The notes: generated by a model not told the origin, from the sequence alone. DNA of 64,000 bases from Candidatus Heimdallarchaeota archaeon (GCA_030603365.1 JAUVXV010000004.1:62001-126000); one strand, 5' to 3'; positions 1-9,014 are shown, counted from the first letter of the stretch. Made by a program: numbers and translations.

Positions 1-455
1 ACAACACTTCTATAGATGTCTGGTTCTTTTATTTCCTTAGATTTGATCTCTTTAACACTTTCTGCTACATGTTTTGTACGTTCAACAAATCTATGAATCT
101 CTTCTTTTCTATCCAACAAAAACAGAGCTAAAGGGATTTTCGCTTTACCATCAGTCAAATAACTTTTCTTGAATTCTTCCATAACATCGTCCCTAGGAAC
201 AACTATCAAGTCTATATTTTTACTAAGCTCACTTAGTTTTGCCAAAATTGGTAGATTCAACACAGTATCTGAACACCAGTTTTCTGCAAACACAAGTATT
301 CTGATTTTAGCATTAATCCTAGTAATTTGGTCTTTAAGATCTTTAGGGATTTTTACGCTTGAATAAACCTTATCTAAACGTTCTCTGTTTTTAGGAGTTC
401 TTTCGATAAATTTCTGATAAGAACATCCTTTGTTAATGAAATAATCGAGAGACAT
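1..455 (-). CDS. Thioredoxin-like protein, 3' end outside window
   Basis: Reading leftwards from an ATG at 455, an open frame of about 151 codons runs off the window edge. The translation starts MSLDYFINKGCSYQKFIER and contains LVFAENWCSDTVLNLP near residue 60, a strand followed by W-C-S-D-T. This resembles the thioredoxin-like families that keep only the first cysteine of the CxxC motif (WCxD). A second strand (IDLIVVPRDD) and a KIPLALFLLD segment fit the thioredoxin fold with its cis-Pro region. It is likely a cytosolic redox or thioredoxin-fold protein whose substrate is unknown. It is divergently oriented to the methyltransferase gene, with about 96 bp between the starts. Family call is by motif only. 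Confidence 0.7.
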   Translation of the reverse strand, partial: MSLDYFINKGCSYQKFIERTPKNRERLDKVYSSVKIPKDLKDQITRINAKIRILVFAENWCSDTVLNLPILAKLSELSKNIDLIVVPRDDVMEEFKKSYLTDGKAKIPLALFLLDRKEEIHRFVERTKHVAESVKEIKSKEIKEPDIYRSV

Positions 456-551
456 AATAATAAAAAATATACAATACGATAAAAAAGAGTTATTGATTGA
501 CAAAATATTCCTTCATACGAAAAAGAGAAAAAGGACCAATTATAGATTATT

Positions 552-2861
552 ATGATAAACTTGGTAAAGGCAACTATGTATTCACTATCTGAAATTAGGA
601 AAAAGATAGTGAAAACACAACAATTGTTGCAGAAATCACTAGAAGACGTAGGTAAAAAGAAAAGAGGTTCCTACTACACTCCTGATTTTATTGTTGAATA
701 TATAGTGAAAAATTCTATATCACAAGTATTGGTTGATAAAATCAATTCTATTCAAACAAGAAAGAAATTCATAGATTTGAATGAATTAAAGAATAGTAAA
801 GATCTCCAGATATTCAATCTCTTGTACAAACAAATTTTACCCAATATCTCAATCTGTGACATTGCAATGGGTTGGGGAGTATTTCTCTTACATGCTTTTG
901 ATTTTCTATTTTCTCTATACTATTTTTCTCATTCTATTATCAAGCAAGACACTAGTAAAATCAACCAAGATGACTTAAAACAAGAAGTAAAATTCAAAAA
1001 CCATATTGTTAGTAGTATTATTTCGAATAATATCTATGGTACAGATTTATCCCCTTTGTCTGTCGATTTGGCTAAATTGAAGTTAATCGAAAAAGCATTG
1101 TTGTATCTAGAAAAAGAAGCTGCTGTTTTGCCTGATTTTAATTTGTATGTGGGAAACAGTTTAATTGGTCAAAATTTCGCTTCTGAAGGCATTAAAAACC
1201 TCTCTAATGCAGAATATGTACGGCATATAACTGATTTATTCTATTCTCATGATTCTAAATCTTTAGATGAATGGTTAAAGGAAGAATCATTGATTAATTG
1301 GGGAAGTTGTTTTAATCAGCTGAACAATAAAGGGGGATTTGACATCATTATTGGTAATCCTCCTTACATAAATGTGAAGAAATTAAACAAAATCGAGCGG
1401 AGTATCTATTCAAAATTATATCGGACATATAATCCAAATGGAGATATTTCTAACGTTTTCTGGGAACGAGGTTTGAACCTTTGCAAAGATGGTGGCAGCG
1501 TATCTTTTATCATTCCAAGATATTGGTTAGAGGGAAATGATAGTGATAAACTCCGCGAGTTTTTGTTGTCGAACTCTATAATCAAAGAGATAATTGATTT
1601 CCGAAGTAATAGGTCTCTTTTTCTTACAACAGAAAACAAGCTAGGTGTGGATACAGCTATAGTTTCTATTAGAAAGCATAAACACCAAGAGAATAAAATA
1701 AATGTACTCATATCTTTAGATAACACTACTATAAGATCAATAAACAAAAGCAGTTTTCAACAATTTGTTTTCAATCAGAGTTTATTATCCAAGAAAAGAT
1801 GGACATTTGAGAAAAGCCCCATAATTACCTTGATTGAAGAAAATGCGGACTATAATCTTGGAGACGATAAGAAACACAAAGAATTTACTGGGATCTGTAA
1901 CATAGGTAAAGGTTGCTCAACAGGAAATAACAGAATATTCAAACTTACACAAATATCAAGTAAAGTGTTTGAAGGTCATAATAAAATCAAAGTTGAGCTA
2001 GAGAAACATGAGAGAGATACTTTGAGATTACTAATTAAGAACAGCGACATTTCTAAGTACAATTGGTCAGTTAGAAATGATTTTTGGATATATTTGAAGG
2101 AGAAAAACATCGATAATTATCCTAATATCAAAAACTATCTCTCAAATTTTATACCTGAATTAGAAACAGCTCAAGAGAAATATGGATTGAAGAACCATTA
2201 TGATTATGTTGCTTATCGTTCTTTGGATTTAATAGATAGTCTTCCAAAAATAATCTGCCCTTATCAAGCCAAAGAGAATAGATTCGCCATTTTAGAAGAA
2301 AAAAACATATCAACCATTAATGAAACTGATGTAATTACTTTAGTGATTAAAGAAAAATACAAGAGTAAAATAGATTGGATGTACATACTATCGGTGCTAA
2401 ACTCTGAATTAATTCACTATTACAGCATGATAAGAAATAAGAAAATATATAACCTGTATGATTTTCGTTCAAACCAGATAGCTAATTTTCCCATTATGAA
2501 ATGTAATAAAGAATTTAGTCTTAAGAGCTTAGCACACCTCTTAATGCAACTTCAAAGGCAGAAACACAAAATAGCCCCAAGCTCCTTAATTCAAAACTCG
2601 GAATCTTTATTCTATATTATCAATTCATTAGTCTACGAGATTTACTTTGAAGAGTTATTATCAACTGAACTTAACGAATCAATAGAAAGACATCTCACAA
2701 ATTCACAATCTAGTGATGGTAATAATTTAGTAATCGAACAGATATCTACTAAGCTAGAAGAGATTTTTAGCGACAATTTAGTAAAAAAGGATTTGAAGAA
2801 AATTGATAGTCTTTTACAAGTTCAAGATATACAAGAGTTCATCAAACTATATTCAAGATAG
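552..2861 (+). CDS. Eco57I/TaqI-class adenine-specific DNA methyltransferase (orphan)
   Basis: A 769-residue protein with the gamma-class N6-adenine methyltransferase layout. A GSYYTPDFIVEYIV segment comes first (motif X-like). A SAM-binding CDIAMGWGVFL segment follows near residue 100, then YGTDLSPLSVDLAKLKL. The catalytic N269-P-P-Y272 lies inside FDIIIGNPPYINVKK. The C-terminal half (about 400-700) resembles a TaqI-type target-recognition region. No PD-(D/E)xK nuclease domain is evident before the methylase core and no restriction gene lies beside it. It therefore looks like an orphan methylase or a type IIG relative without a nuclease. Motif I has M-G-W-G where C-G-S-G is usual. An internal Met at residue 9 could be the true start. 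The 3' end overlaps the convergent deacetylase gene by 9 bp. Confidence 0.85.
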   Translation: MINLVKATMYSLSEIRKKIVKTQQLLQKSLEDVGKKKRGSYYTPDFIVEYIVKNSISQVLVDKINSIQTRKKFIDLNELKNSKDLQIFNLLYKQILPNISICDIAMGWGVFLLHAFDFLFSLYYFSHSIIKQDTSKINQDDLKQEVKFKNHIVSSIISNNIYGTDLSPLSVDLAKLKLIEKALLYLEKEAAVLPDFNLYVGNSLIGQNFASEGIKNLSNAEYVRHITDLFYSHDSKSLDEWLKEESLINWGSCFNQLNNKGGFDIIIGNPPYINVKKLNKIERSIYSKLYRTYNPNGDISNVFWERGLNLCKDGGSVSFIIPRYWLEGNDSDKLREFLLSNSIIKEIIDFRSNRSLFLTTENKLGVDTAIVSIRKHKHQENKINVLISLDNTTIRSINKSSFQQFVFNQSLLSKKRWTFEKSPIITLIEENADYNLGDDKKHKEFTGICNIGKGCSTGNNRIFKLTQISSKVFEGHNKIKVELEKHERDTLRLLIKNSDISKYNWSVRNDFWIYLKEKNIDNYPNIKNYLSNFIPELETAQEKYGLKNHYDYVAYRSLDLIDSLPKIICPYQAKENRFAILEEKNISTINETDVITLVIKEKYKSKIDWMYILSVLNSELIHYYSMIRNKKIYNLYDFRSNQIANFPIMKCNKEFSLKSLAHLLMQLQRQKHKIAPSSLIQNSESLFYIINSLVYEIYFEELLSTELNESIERHLTNSQSSDGNNLVIEQISTKLEEIFSDNLVKKDLKKIDSLLQVQDIQEFIKLYSR

Positions 2862-3743
2862 ATTATTTTCTTTTAACCAGTTAATAGGAGTCGATATTAC
2901 TACATTATGTTCTTCTAATTCTCTTATTAGTTCAGTAAACGCGTTAATATTCTCTTGAATTTTGGTTTCGGTTACATAGTCATTTTGAGAGATGTTATAT
3001 GCAAAATGCCAAGAATGAAGATTTATTGAGATGTAAGAGTTACTGTCTTCTGAATTTTTACAGATTTGAATATAACTTTGAATTACTTCCTCCTTAGATC
3101 TTTTTCCCTCAAATAAAGGCCACAAATAAGTATACATTCCTTTCATACTACTTTCTTTTGGTGTTTTAATAACGGGAAATTCTATAATTCCATTGTCAAT
3201 TCTATATGGAATTATTCCTTTATCGGATTGCTTGTATAATGAGCTATCATGGGAAAAATCTAGTTCTGAAAGGATTCCAATCGTGTTTGGTGATAATTTC
3301 ATATATGGAGCTCGAAATCCATAAACTCTTGTAGACAAAAGACTTTCAACTTCTTTTTTTGCTCTTTGTAAAAGCTCAAACTCTTCACGTTCAGAAAATT
3401 GTATTCCTGTTTGTTCTCCCGTTAGATCTTCATGATCATATCCATGAACACCATGTTCGAAAAAAGGTTTATTGAGATTTTTAAACAGGTTTTGTTGTAA
3501 TTTATTGAACATTTTTAGGCTTCTAGCCTCATAATAGAAAGTTGTTGGAACTTTGTAATCACTTAAAAAAGCGATTAGGGGATTGAAAGATTCTATTGTA
3601 CCTTTCAGTGATGCTGATAATTCTGGATTCTTTGTAATTTCATCAGACTCATTTTTTACAATATCACTAATAGCGTGTTTGAAATTTTGAATAGGTATTG
3701 CATAATCCCTGTCAAAATCAATGCAGATGAATATATAGACCAT
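2853..3743 (-). CDS. Polysaccharide deacetylase (NodB-like) family protein
   Basis: A 296-residue protein with the carbohydrate esterase 4 signature spread along the chain. It has an N-terminal CIDFDRD (catalytic/metal Asp pair), HGVHGYDHEDL (metal His pair), GFRAPYMKLSPNT, and a C-terminal INLHSWHF holding the last catalytic His. Family members remove N-acetyl or N-carbamoyl groups from sugars or related substrates. There is no signal peptide, so a cytosolic role, possibly in glycolipid or sugar modification, is more likely than extracellular chitin or peptidoglycan degradation. It is convergent with the methyltransferase and lies 30 bp downstream of the yhbY-like gene on the same strand, possibly in the same transcript. 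The substrate cannot be deduced. Confidence 0.8.
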   Translation of the reverse strand: MVYIFICIDFDRDYAIPIQNFKHAISDIVKNESDEITKNPELSASLKGTIESFNPLIAFLSDYKVPTTFYYEARSLKMFNKLQQNLFKNLNKPFFEHGVHGYDHEDLTGEQTGIQFSEREEFELLQRAKKEVESLLSTRVYGFRAPYMKLSPNTIGILSELDFSHDSSLYKQSDKGIIPYRIDNGIIEFPVIKTPKESSMKGMYTYLWPLFEGKRSKEEVIQSYIQICKNSEDSNSYISINLHSWHFAYNISQNDYVTETKIQENINAFTELIRELEEHNVVISTPINWLKENNLS

Positions 3744-3773
3744 TTAATCAACCACAATCTTATGAATTTAGTT

Positions 3774-4016
3774 TTATAAAGCTAAAATTATTGTTTTACC
3801 CCTTATCTCTATGACTTTGCTGTTAGTTAAATCAGAAATATTTTTACCAATATCTTTTGCTACAGAAGTAGGAATTACTTTCAAACATTTTATTTTAACT
3901 ACCTTATCTTTCTTTAGGACATTCTGAACTTCTCGAATTATTCCTTCAGTTATACCATTTTTACCTATTCGTATCTTTGGAGGTTCATGACGAATTCTAT
4001 TAATAATGTCCTTCAT
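3774..4016 (-). CDS. YhbY/CRM-domain RNA-binding protein
   Basis: An 80-residue protein consisting of one CRM domain. It opens with RIRHEPPKIRIGKNGITEGII, the family's pattern around the conserved G-K-x-G loop, and closes with VIEIRGKTIIL. Known members bind pre-ribosomal large-subunit RNA or introns. Its ATG follows the stop codon of the rpp21 gene with no gap, so the two are almost certainly cotranscribed. This places it in an RNA-processing operon. Length is normal for archaeal stand-alone CRM proteins. Confidence 0.9.
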   Translation of the reverse strand: MKDIINRIRHEPPKIRIGKNGITEGIIREVQNVLKKDKVVKIKCLKVIPTSVAKDIGKNISDLTNSKVIEIRGKTIILAL

Positions 4017-4391
4017 TTATACTCCTCCTTTACGTTTGTAATAAGGTATTCTAGAATATCTGTTGCAGTTGTAACATAGTATTGCGATAACTTTATTTGA
4101 AGAAGAGAGTCTAACACGACAATTTTTCCCGGGATAAAGAAAGTCTTTACAATGCTTACAAAACCTTTTTTTCCATTCAGAAGGAAACTTTACTCTTGTT
4201 CTCATCTGTATTTTTCGGGCTTGTTTTGCTAACTTTTGGGCTAACTCATTGTCAGTCTTTATTACCTCATTAGCTTGCTCCATTAGTGAGACAATTTGCT
4301 CTCTAATATCCTCATGAGATAATATCTGCTTTTTCTTTCGTCGAGGTTTTCGTCTCTTCATTTGAAATTGAGCAGGTTTTTTGTTTGACAT
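4017..4391 (-). CDS. rnp4: Ribonuclease P protein component 4 (Rpp21/Rpr2)
   Basis: The protein carries the Rpr2/Rpp21 zinc ribbon: FCKHCKDFLYPGKNCRVR followed about 15 residues later by LCYNCNRYSRIPYYKR, giving two CxxC pairs. Upstream lies a helical segment rich in Q, A and K (EQANEVIKTDNELAQKLAKQARKIQMR), as in archaeal Rnp4. The protein joins Rnp1 to form a subcomplex that stabilises the specificity domain of RNase P RNA during tRNA 5' maturation. I prefer the ATG at 4391 (MSNKKPAQFQMKRR) because an AAGGAAGAGG stretch precedes it. An upstream ATG at 4436 would add 15 residues unlike the family. It abuts yhbY. Confidence 0.9.
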   Translation of the reverse strand: MSNKKPAQFQMKRRKPRRKKKQILSHEDIREQIVSLMEQANEVIKTDNELAQKLAKQARKIQMRTRVKFPSEWKKRFCKHCKDFLYPGKNCRVRLSSSNKVIAILCYNCNRYSRIPYYKRKGGV

Positions 4392-4499
4392 TAAGCCTCT
4401 TCCTTGTCTGAAGATATTGAAAAGCCTTATCAACATTTCTTTATGTTTTCTTTTCTGATTTAATCCTGTTTTAATAGATTAGAAAACGATATAGGGATG

Positions 4500-5636
4500 T
4501 TAAGGGGGAGGTGTTGGTATGTTTTTGACGAGTTTGCTTATTTCTTCTGTAGAAACCTCTTTTCCAAATGGTACAAGTGTTTTAGTTGATCTAGATTCGA
4601 TATTGATATTCTTGATTTTTATTTTGTAAGAGGATTCTTTTGACTGTTTTCTTCTAAATAGAGAAAAGAATAGATTTAAACTGTATTGATTGAACTTCTT
4701 CCACGTTGGAAATCTAAGAACTTTTACGATTTGCGATAACTGAGGAATTTTTTTCTTTGGTGTGGAAATCTTATGATCATTATCTTTGTGAGAATGTAGA
4801 GCTTCTTTTCGTTTTTGGCGCTTAGAAACTGTTTGAATATTTGGTATAAATCTCTCTATTTTAAAGTAAGCATCCCAATCAGTTGTACATTGTTGTTTAT
4901 TTGGAATACCTAGAAGGAATAGAATCTTATTACGTTTAATTTCATTTAAAGAATGAAAACGAATTGTAAAAGAAATCCTCTCTTTGTAAAGCAGAGATAA
5001 TTTTTGTAGCTGACTCAGGAACTCTATACTTTTCTCAAAAGAAGAGCTACTAAAGGAAATAAGAATACTTCTTAGGGACTCCTGCTTTTCTTTATTATGT
5101 TTTTTAATTGCTCTGGAACTTAGATTAAGACTGCAATTCTCAAAAGTTAACAAATCTTGAAAATACTGGGTTATATCACTATTTCCCGCTTTAGGGAAAA
5201 CTAAAGATGAAAAAACCCAATATTTATTCTCCATTTTAACAATTCTTGATTCTGATGTCTTTTTCAAAGGAGAGAAATATGCTTCCATTAACCCCTCTGC
5301 AAGACTCATATGATTTGTTGTAGAAACTATCAAATATGGATTAACTGGTTCTAATACTTGCATCTTATCAAGGAGAGTAGATACTTTGTTTATTACTTCT
5401 CCAACATTCTCAGCTGCAATTACTAGAAGTAGTTTAAGTGATGATTCGGACATTTGAATAACATAAGAGTAACCAAAAGAATCAAAAAAGTTAAAGATTC
5501 TTCGAGATTGTTGTGATAGAACGCCATCTTCAATTTTAGCAATAGAGAAACAAATGATGGATATAGCTTGATTTTCTGATTCTAATATAACAAAATCATC
5601 AGTGTTATGAATTTGAAACTTCGACATAATATCCAT
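4500..5636 (-). CDS. Hypothetical protein next to ftsZ
   Basis: A 378-residue protein that I do not recognise. The N-terminal 170 residues look like an alternating alpha/beta soluble domain (ILESENQAISIICFSIAK, SLKLLLVIAAENVGEVINKV, YWVFSSLVFPKAG). A second alpha/beta stretch (SLRSILISFSSSSFEKSIE) covers about 180-250. The C-terminal 110 residues are very basic (many K/R) and end in NIPTPPP. There is no signal peptide and no clear membrane segment; PTWKKFNQYSLNLFFSLFRR could be amphipathic. It lies 51 bp downstream of ftsZ on the same strand, suggesting cotranscription and a possible role in division or membrane association, but that is inference from position only. Confidence 0.75.
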   Translation of the reverse strand: MDIMSKFQIHNTDDFVILESENQAISIICFSIAKIEDGVLSQQSRRIFNFFDSFGYSYVIQMSESSLKLLLVIAAENVGEVINKVSTLLDKMQVLEPVNPYLIVSTTNHMSLAEGLMEAYFSPLKKTSESRIVKMENKYWVFSSLVFPKAGNSDITQYFQDLLTFENCSLNLSSRAIKKHNKEKQESLRSILISFSSSSFEKSIEFLSQLQKLSLLYKERISFTIRFHSLNEIKRNKILFLLGIPNKQQCTTDWDAYFKIERFIPNIQTVSKRQKRKEALHSHKDNDHKISTPKKKIPQLSQIVKVLRFPTWKKFNQYSLNLFFSLFRRKQSKESSYKIKIKNINIESRSTKTLVPFGKEVSTEEISKLVKNIPTPPP

Positions 5637-5687
5637 TATTATATAGAGATTATAGCATAAAAACCCAAAAATAAATGGGGGATAGAC

Positions 5688-6851
5688 TTAGTCTCTCCAC
5701 AATGCTTCAATTGATATTTCTTCAGGTTTACTTAGATAAGGAGACTTTACTTCTGCAATAACAATTGTAACTGCTAGCTCGTCATCTGGCATCATATCAT
5801 CTATGTTACATCCCCAAACAAATTCTGCTTTAGGGTGGATTTGATCAGTAATCATGGTTGTAATTGTGTCAACTTCAGTCATAGATATGTTCTTGTTGGC
5901 TTTTATATTGACTAGGGCTCCAGTTGATGAACCTATATCTACATCCAGCAAGGGATTTGATAATGCATTTGTTATAGCCTGAATAGCTCTATTCTCTCCT
6001 TTTCCTCTTCCAACTCCAATTACAGCTGGACCACTTCGACGTAAAATCTTCTTTGTGTCTGCAAAGTCTACATTGACTCTGGCAGGTAATACAATTAACT
6101 CTGTAAGACCCACGACAGCATTTATTAAGACATCATCAGCTAACTTGAAAGCATCCCAAAGAGTAAAATCAGGTGCATACATTAACAACTTCTCGTTGGG
6201 TACAACAATAATTGTGTTAGAATATTCATTAAGTTCTTGTAACCCTTCTAAAGCTGTTTCCATTTTGGTTTGTCCTTCGGATGCGAACGGTAATGTACAT
6301 ACACTTACAACTAAACAACCTTCATCTTGAGCTATTTTAGCGATATGAGGTGCAGCACCGGTTCCAGTACCTTTCCCTAATCCACAAGCAACAAAGACTA
6401 AATCGTTTCCTCTAACAAGTTCACGAAGATCCTCTTCATTTTCTTCAGAAGCCGCACGACCAATATTGGGGTCGTTTCCTGCTCCTGTACCGTTGGTTAA
6501 TTCTCTACCAAGAAGCACTTTTCGCTCTGCTTGAGTACTCAGAAGATGTCTTGCATCAGTATTAACAGCAACTGTGGTTGCTCCAATGATACCTCCCAGT
6601 GTCATGATGTTATTAGTTGCATTGGATCCTGCCCCACCAACTCCAACAGCTAATATTCTATTGGATTGAAGAACTTGCTGTATGTAAGAATCTACAGAAC
6701 GACTGGAAAAACGATCGGAAGAACCACTTTTACTGCTTAATAATTTTTCCAGTTCCTTATTGGCATCCTCACTATCAAAAGTGTTGTTTTTGTCATCTGG
6801 AACTAGATTTTCTTCTTCCTCATCTATATTAAGTATATAATGTTCATCCAT
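5688..6851 (-). CDS. ftsZ: Cell division protein FtsZ
   Basis: A 387-residue tubulin-superfamily GTPase that polymerises at the division site. After an acidic N-terminal extension of about 63 residues come VGVGGAGSNATNN (near 69-81), the signature loop G-L-G-K-G-T-G-T-G at 157-165, and the T7 synergy loop N260-V-D-F-A-D265, which supplies catalytic residues to the neighbouring subunit. The signature loop has Lys at 160 where Gly or Ala is usual. The C-terminus ends SIEALWRD, short and without a clear variable linker. The longest reading is supported by ATG at 6851. The downstream unknown gene may be its partner. Confidence 0.97.
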   Translation of the reverse strand: MDEHYILNIDEEEENLVPDDKNNTFDSEDANKELEKLLSSKSGSSDRFSSRSVDSYIQQVLQSNRILAVGVGGAGSNATNNIMTLGGIIGATTVAVNTDARHLLSTQAERKVLLGRELTNGTGAGNDPNIGRAASEENEEDLRELVRGNDLVFVACGLGKGTGTGAAPHIAKIAQDEGCLVVSVCTLPFASEGQTKMETALEGLQELNEYSNTIIVVPNEKLLMYAPDFTLWDAFKLADDVLINAVVGLTELIVLPARVNVDFADTKKILRRSGPAVIGVGRGKGENRAIQAITNALSNPLLDVDIGSSTGALVNIKANKNISMTEVDTITTMITDQIHPKAEFVWGCNIDDMMPDDELAVTIVIAEVKSPYLSKPEEISIEALWRD

Positions 6852-6960
6852 ATGTACTCAGTCACATTTTAGATAATACACATAACAACGCAAATATGAC
6901 CGAGAAGACTCCTCCGTATTACATTTGTGTATTTTATAATATTTTTAATAAAAGAAATGG

Positions 6961-7032
6961 TGCACGCGCCGGGATTCGAACCCGGGTTCCAGCCGTGGCA
7001 GGGCTGAGTCCTACCAACTAGACTACGCGTGC
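6961..7032 (-). tRNA. tRNA-Gly (GCC)
   Basis: Complete intronless cloverleaf. The acceptor arm GCACGCG pairs with CGCGTGC. The anticodon stem CAGCC/GGCTG holds the loop CTGCCAC with anticodon GCC. The T-arm is CGGGT-TCGAATC-type with discriminator A. The CCA tail is encoded just outside at 6958-6960. It is arranged in tandem with a second tRNA-Gly 18 bp upstream on the same strand. Confidence 0.95.
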
Positions 7033-7050
7033 TCAGTGTTTTGTATCTGG

Positions 7051-7121
7051 TACGCCAACCGGGATTTGAACCCGGGTTTCCAGCTTGGAAGGCTGAAGTC
7101 CTACCGCTAGACTATTGGCGT
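7051..7121 (-). tRNA. tRNA-Gly (UCC)
   Basis: Complete intronless cloverleaf with acceptor ACGCCAA/TTGGCGT, anticodon loop CTTCCAA (anticodon UCC in RNA), T-loop TTCAAAT and discriminator A. CCA is encoded at 7048-7050. First of a tandem pair of glycine tRNAs; the two are probably cotranscribed. Confidence 0.95.
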
Positions 7122-7257
7122 ATTTTCGATTATATTTTGTGTTTTAACCTTTGTTTTTAATCTTTTTGTTCGATTTGTTGTTTCATACTGTTTGGTAAAT
7201 CATAAAAATAGAAATATACATTAGAGAAATTCGTTAAATGTTAATGAGGTTTAGAAT

Positions 7258-7767
7258 ATGATGAACCAGTTCCTAAAAAAAGCTATCCTTAGACATTTGA
7301 AAGAGACAGAATTATTCTTTAAAAAGCTACATGAACAAGAGAATATCTTATTAGAGGAAATGATTGGTAAAGATACTATAAAACCAGATTCTTTGCTTTT
7401 TAAAACACCTACAGAAGGTATTCGACCTTTAGGGGAAGTACTTTTGCACATGATAAGATCTTTGGAATTTTACACAGTTGGAATAATGGATAATCATTGG
7501 GAAGCGTTATCTTATAATCTCTTGGAAATGAATACCATACCAGAAATAGTGAACTTATATGAACGCATAGTGCGAAAAATCGAAAATTATTTGACCAATC
7601 TATCTTTAGATAAATTGAATGAGTCAGTGATTAAGTTCAATCGCCCTGCTACTAAAGCTGAATTACTTCTAGAAATGCTTGAGCACAGTATTCATCATAG
7701 AGGACAGTTAAGTATTTATTTTCGGTTATTAGAAATTAAACCACCAACTATTGAATATATAATATGA
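7258..7767 (+). CDS. DinB/YfiT-like four-helix protein
   Basis: A 169-residue all-helical protein with the DinB metal-binding pattern: one His in LGEVLLHMIRSLEFYT near residue 65, and two more in LEMLEHSIHHRGQLSIYFR near 145. These three histidines normally bind a divalent metal in the DinB superfamily, whose bacterial members include thiol-dependent transferases and stress-induced proteins. The actual reaction is not known. The start ATG-ATG follows GAGGTTTAGAAT, and I take the first. It stands alone downstream of the divergent tRNA-Gly pair. Confidence 0.8.
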   Translation: MMNQFLKKAILRHLKETELFFKKLHEQENILLEEMIGKDTIKPDSLLFKTPTEGIRPLGEVLLHMIRSLEFYTVGIMDNHWEALSYNLLEMNTIPEIVNLYERIVRKIENYLTNLSLDKLNESVIKFNRPATKAELLLEMLEHSIHHRGQLSIYFRLLEIKPPTIEYII

Positions 7768-7792
7768 AAAAAGTGAAGACGATTAATCATCC

Positions 7793-8231
7793 TCATTGAA
7801 TATATATTGCTGGTCGAAAAGGTTCTGCTTGATGCTTCTTGGGAGAATCTGATTTTTCTGATAATATTACCTTAACTGTGGCTTTAGTTAGAGATTCTAT
7901 ATATTCCCGAGCGTTTTAAATTATTTCTAATTCTGTTTCTCCATCAAAGTAACAAACCAGTTTTTCTCTGCTTTTCAGTAGCTTCTTTGCATATTGTACA
8001 TCCAAATTGCCCTTTGCCCTGATATCTTCCTTTTCCATTATTCTTGGTAGAAGGTTTTCTTTGTCAGCTAAATAATCGTTAAGGATTTCTTCTTTCCAGT
8101 TGGGAGTAATAGTTATCTCAATTTCAGTAATCTTTTCAGTTTTTCTTATTTTAGCGATGTTATTTATGTCACTTAATGCTTTCAGTAAGTATTCTTCTTT
8201 TGCTTCAGCTAATGAATCAATTTCTGTTTCG
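7793..8231 (-). pseudogene. Fossil of the leucyl-tRNA synthetase C-terminus
   Basis: No intact gene fills this stretch. Read on the minus strand, it gives one continuous frame of about 145 codons with a single internal TAA. The frame begins ETEIDSLAEAKEEYLLKAL, continues through ITITPNWKEEIL and YFDGETELEII-stop, and ends NAREYIESLTKATVKVI ... AEPFRPAIYIQ. The tail is the typical archaeal LeuRS ending (a KEYIE-L-x-V segment, then a P-x-x-P-A-I-Y motif), so this is a decayed C-terminal piece. The 5' end is lost: homology appears to begin at the stop codon of the alpha/beta hydrolase at 8217, consistent with a deletion or rearrangement junction. It has no start codon of its own. Confidence 0.7.
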
Positions 8232-9014
8232 TTTTAGAAAATCTAGAACAATTGAATTGAACATATCTGCTTTTGTTTCAAAGACATCATGGTCTGCAGC
8301 AGGAATAATGGCTAGTTCAGAATTTTCTATTAGTTGGTACACTTTTACCGCTTCCTGAACAGGGATTGCACTATCACGGTCACCTTGAACTATTAGAGTA
8401 GGAGTTGTTATTTTCTCTAATCTTTGTTGTGGAAATTCATCAGGATTTAACCACATTTTTGAGATGTCTGTCAACAGTTTCTTCCAATATTCGGAACCAT
8501 AAATCGCAGAATGTAATTTGGGTAACGCTTCTATAAAATTCTTCATTATTTTCTCCATCTGTTCGAAGTTCACTTCTCCTGGTCCTTCCAAACCCCAAGC
8601 TTTCATCCCTACAAAATAGTGATCTGAAACCTCACCTAAAACACCACCTGCAACCAAAGCTTTTGCAATAGTAGGAAAGTTGATACCTATTTCAAGTGCT
8701 ATCTGACCTCCATCGGACCAACCGCAGATGAATGGTTTTTCCAGATTTAATATTTCAATAAAATCAACTATATCCTTTGCCATTAATTTGTAACTAAACT
8801 CCCCAGTAGGATTATTTGTTCTTCCGTGTCCCCTACTGTCTGGTGCAATAACTCTAAAGTGCTTTGAGAAAAAATCAATTTGTTCTTTCCAATTGAATTC
8901 TGCTGTGGCTATACCTCCATGAAGTAAAATCAAAGGATATCCTTTTCCAACTTCTAGGTAATGCATCTTTAAATCTTTCAACTCAACATATTTACTTTGA
9001 TATGATTCTGTCAT
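8217..9014 (-). CDS. Alpha/beta hydrolase fold protein
   Basis: About 265 residues from the preferred start MTESYQSKYVELKDL. It has the oxyanion segment PLILLHGGIATAEFNW, the APDSRGHGRT strand-turn typical of haloperoxidase/lactonase-like hydrolases, the nucleophile elbow G-W-S-D-G-G, a catalytic Asp in IVQGDRDSAIP and a catalytic His in IPAADHDVFE. It is probably a cytosolic esterase or lactonase; the substrate is unknown. An in-frame ATG at 9134 would add 40 residues and overlap rbcL by 20 bp, and that extension is Phe/Ile-rich and not family-like, so the ATG at 9014 is chosen. Its stop abuts the LeuRS fossil. Confidence 0.88.
   Translation of the reverse strand: MTESYQSKYVELKDLKMHYLEVGKGYPLILLHGGIATAEFNWKEQIDFFSKHFRVIAPDSRGHGRTNNPTGEFSYKLMAKDIVDFIEILNLEKPFICGWSDGGQIALEIGINFPTIAKALVAGGVLGEVSDHYFVGMKAWGLEGPGEVNFEQMEKIMKNFIEALPKLHSAIYGSEYWKKLLTDISKMWLNPDEFPQQRLEKITTPTLIVQGDRDSAIPVQEAVKVYQLIENSELAIIPAADHDVFETKADMFNSIVLDFLKRNRN

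Noticed and set aside
169..366. Plus-strand 65-codon frame at the left edge
   Set aside because: Antisense to a better minus-strand thioredoxin-like frame with a W-C-S-D motif.
8176..8358. Plus-strand frame over the LeuRS fossil and hydrolase end
   Set aside because: Antisense to both a recognisable fossil and an intact gene.
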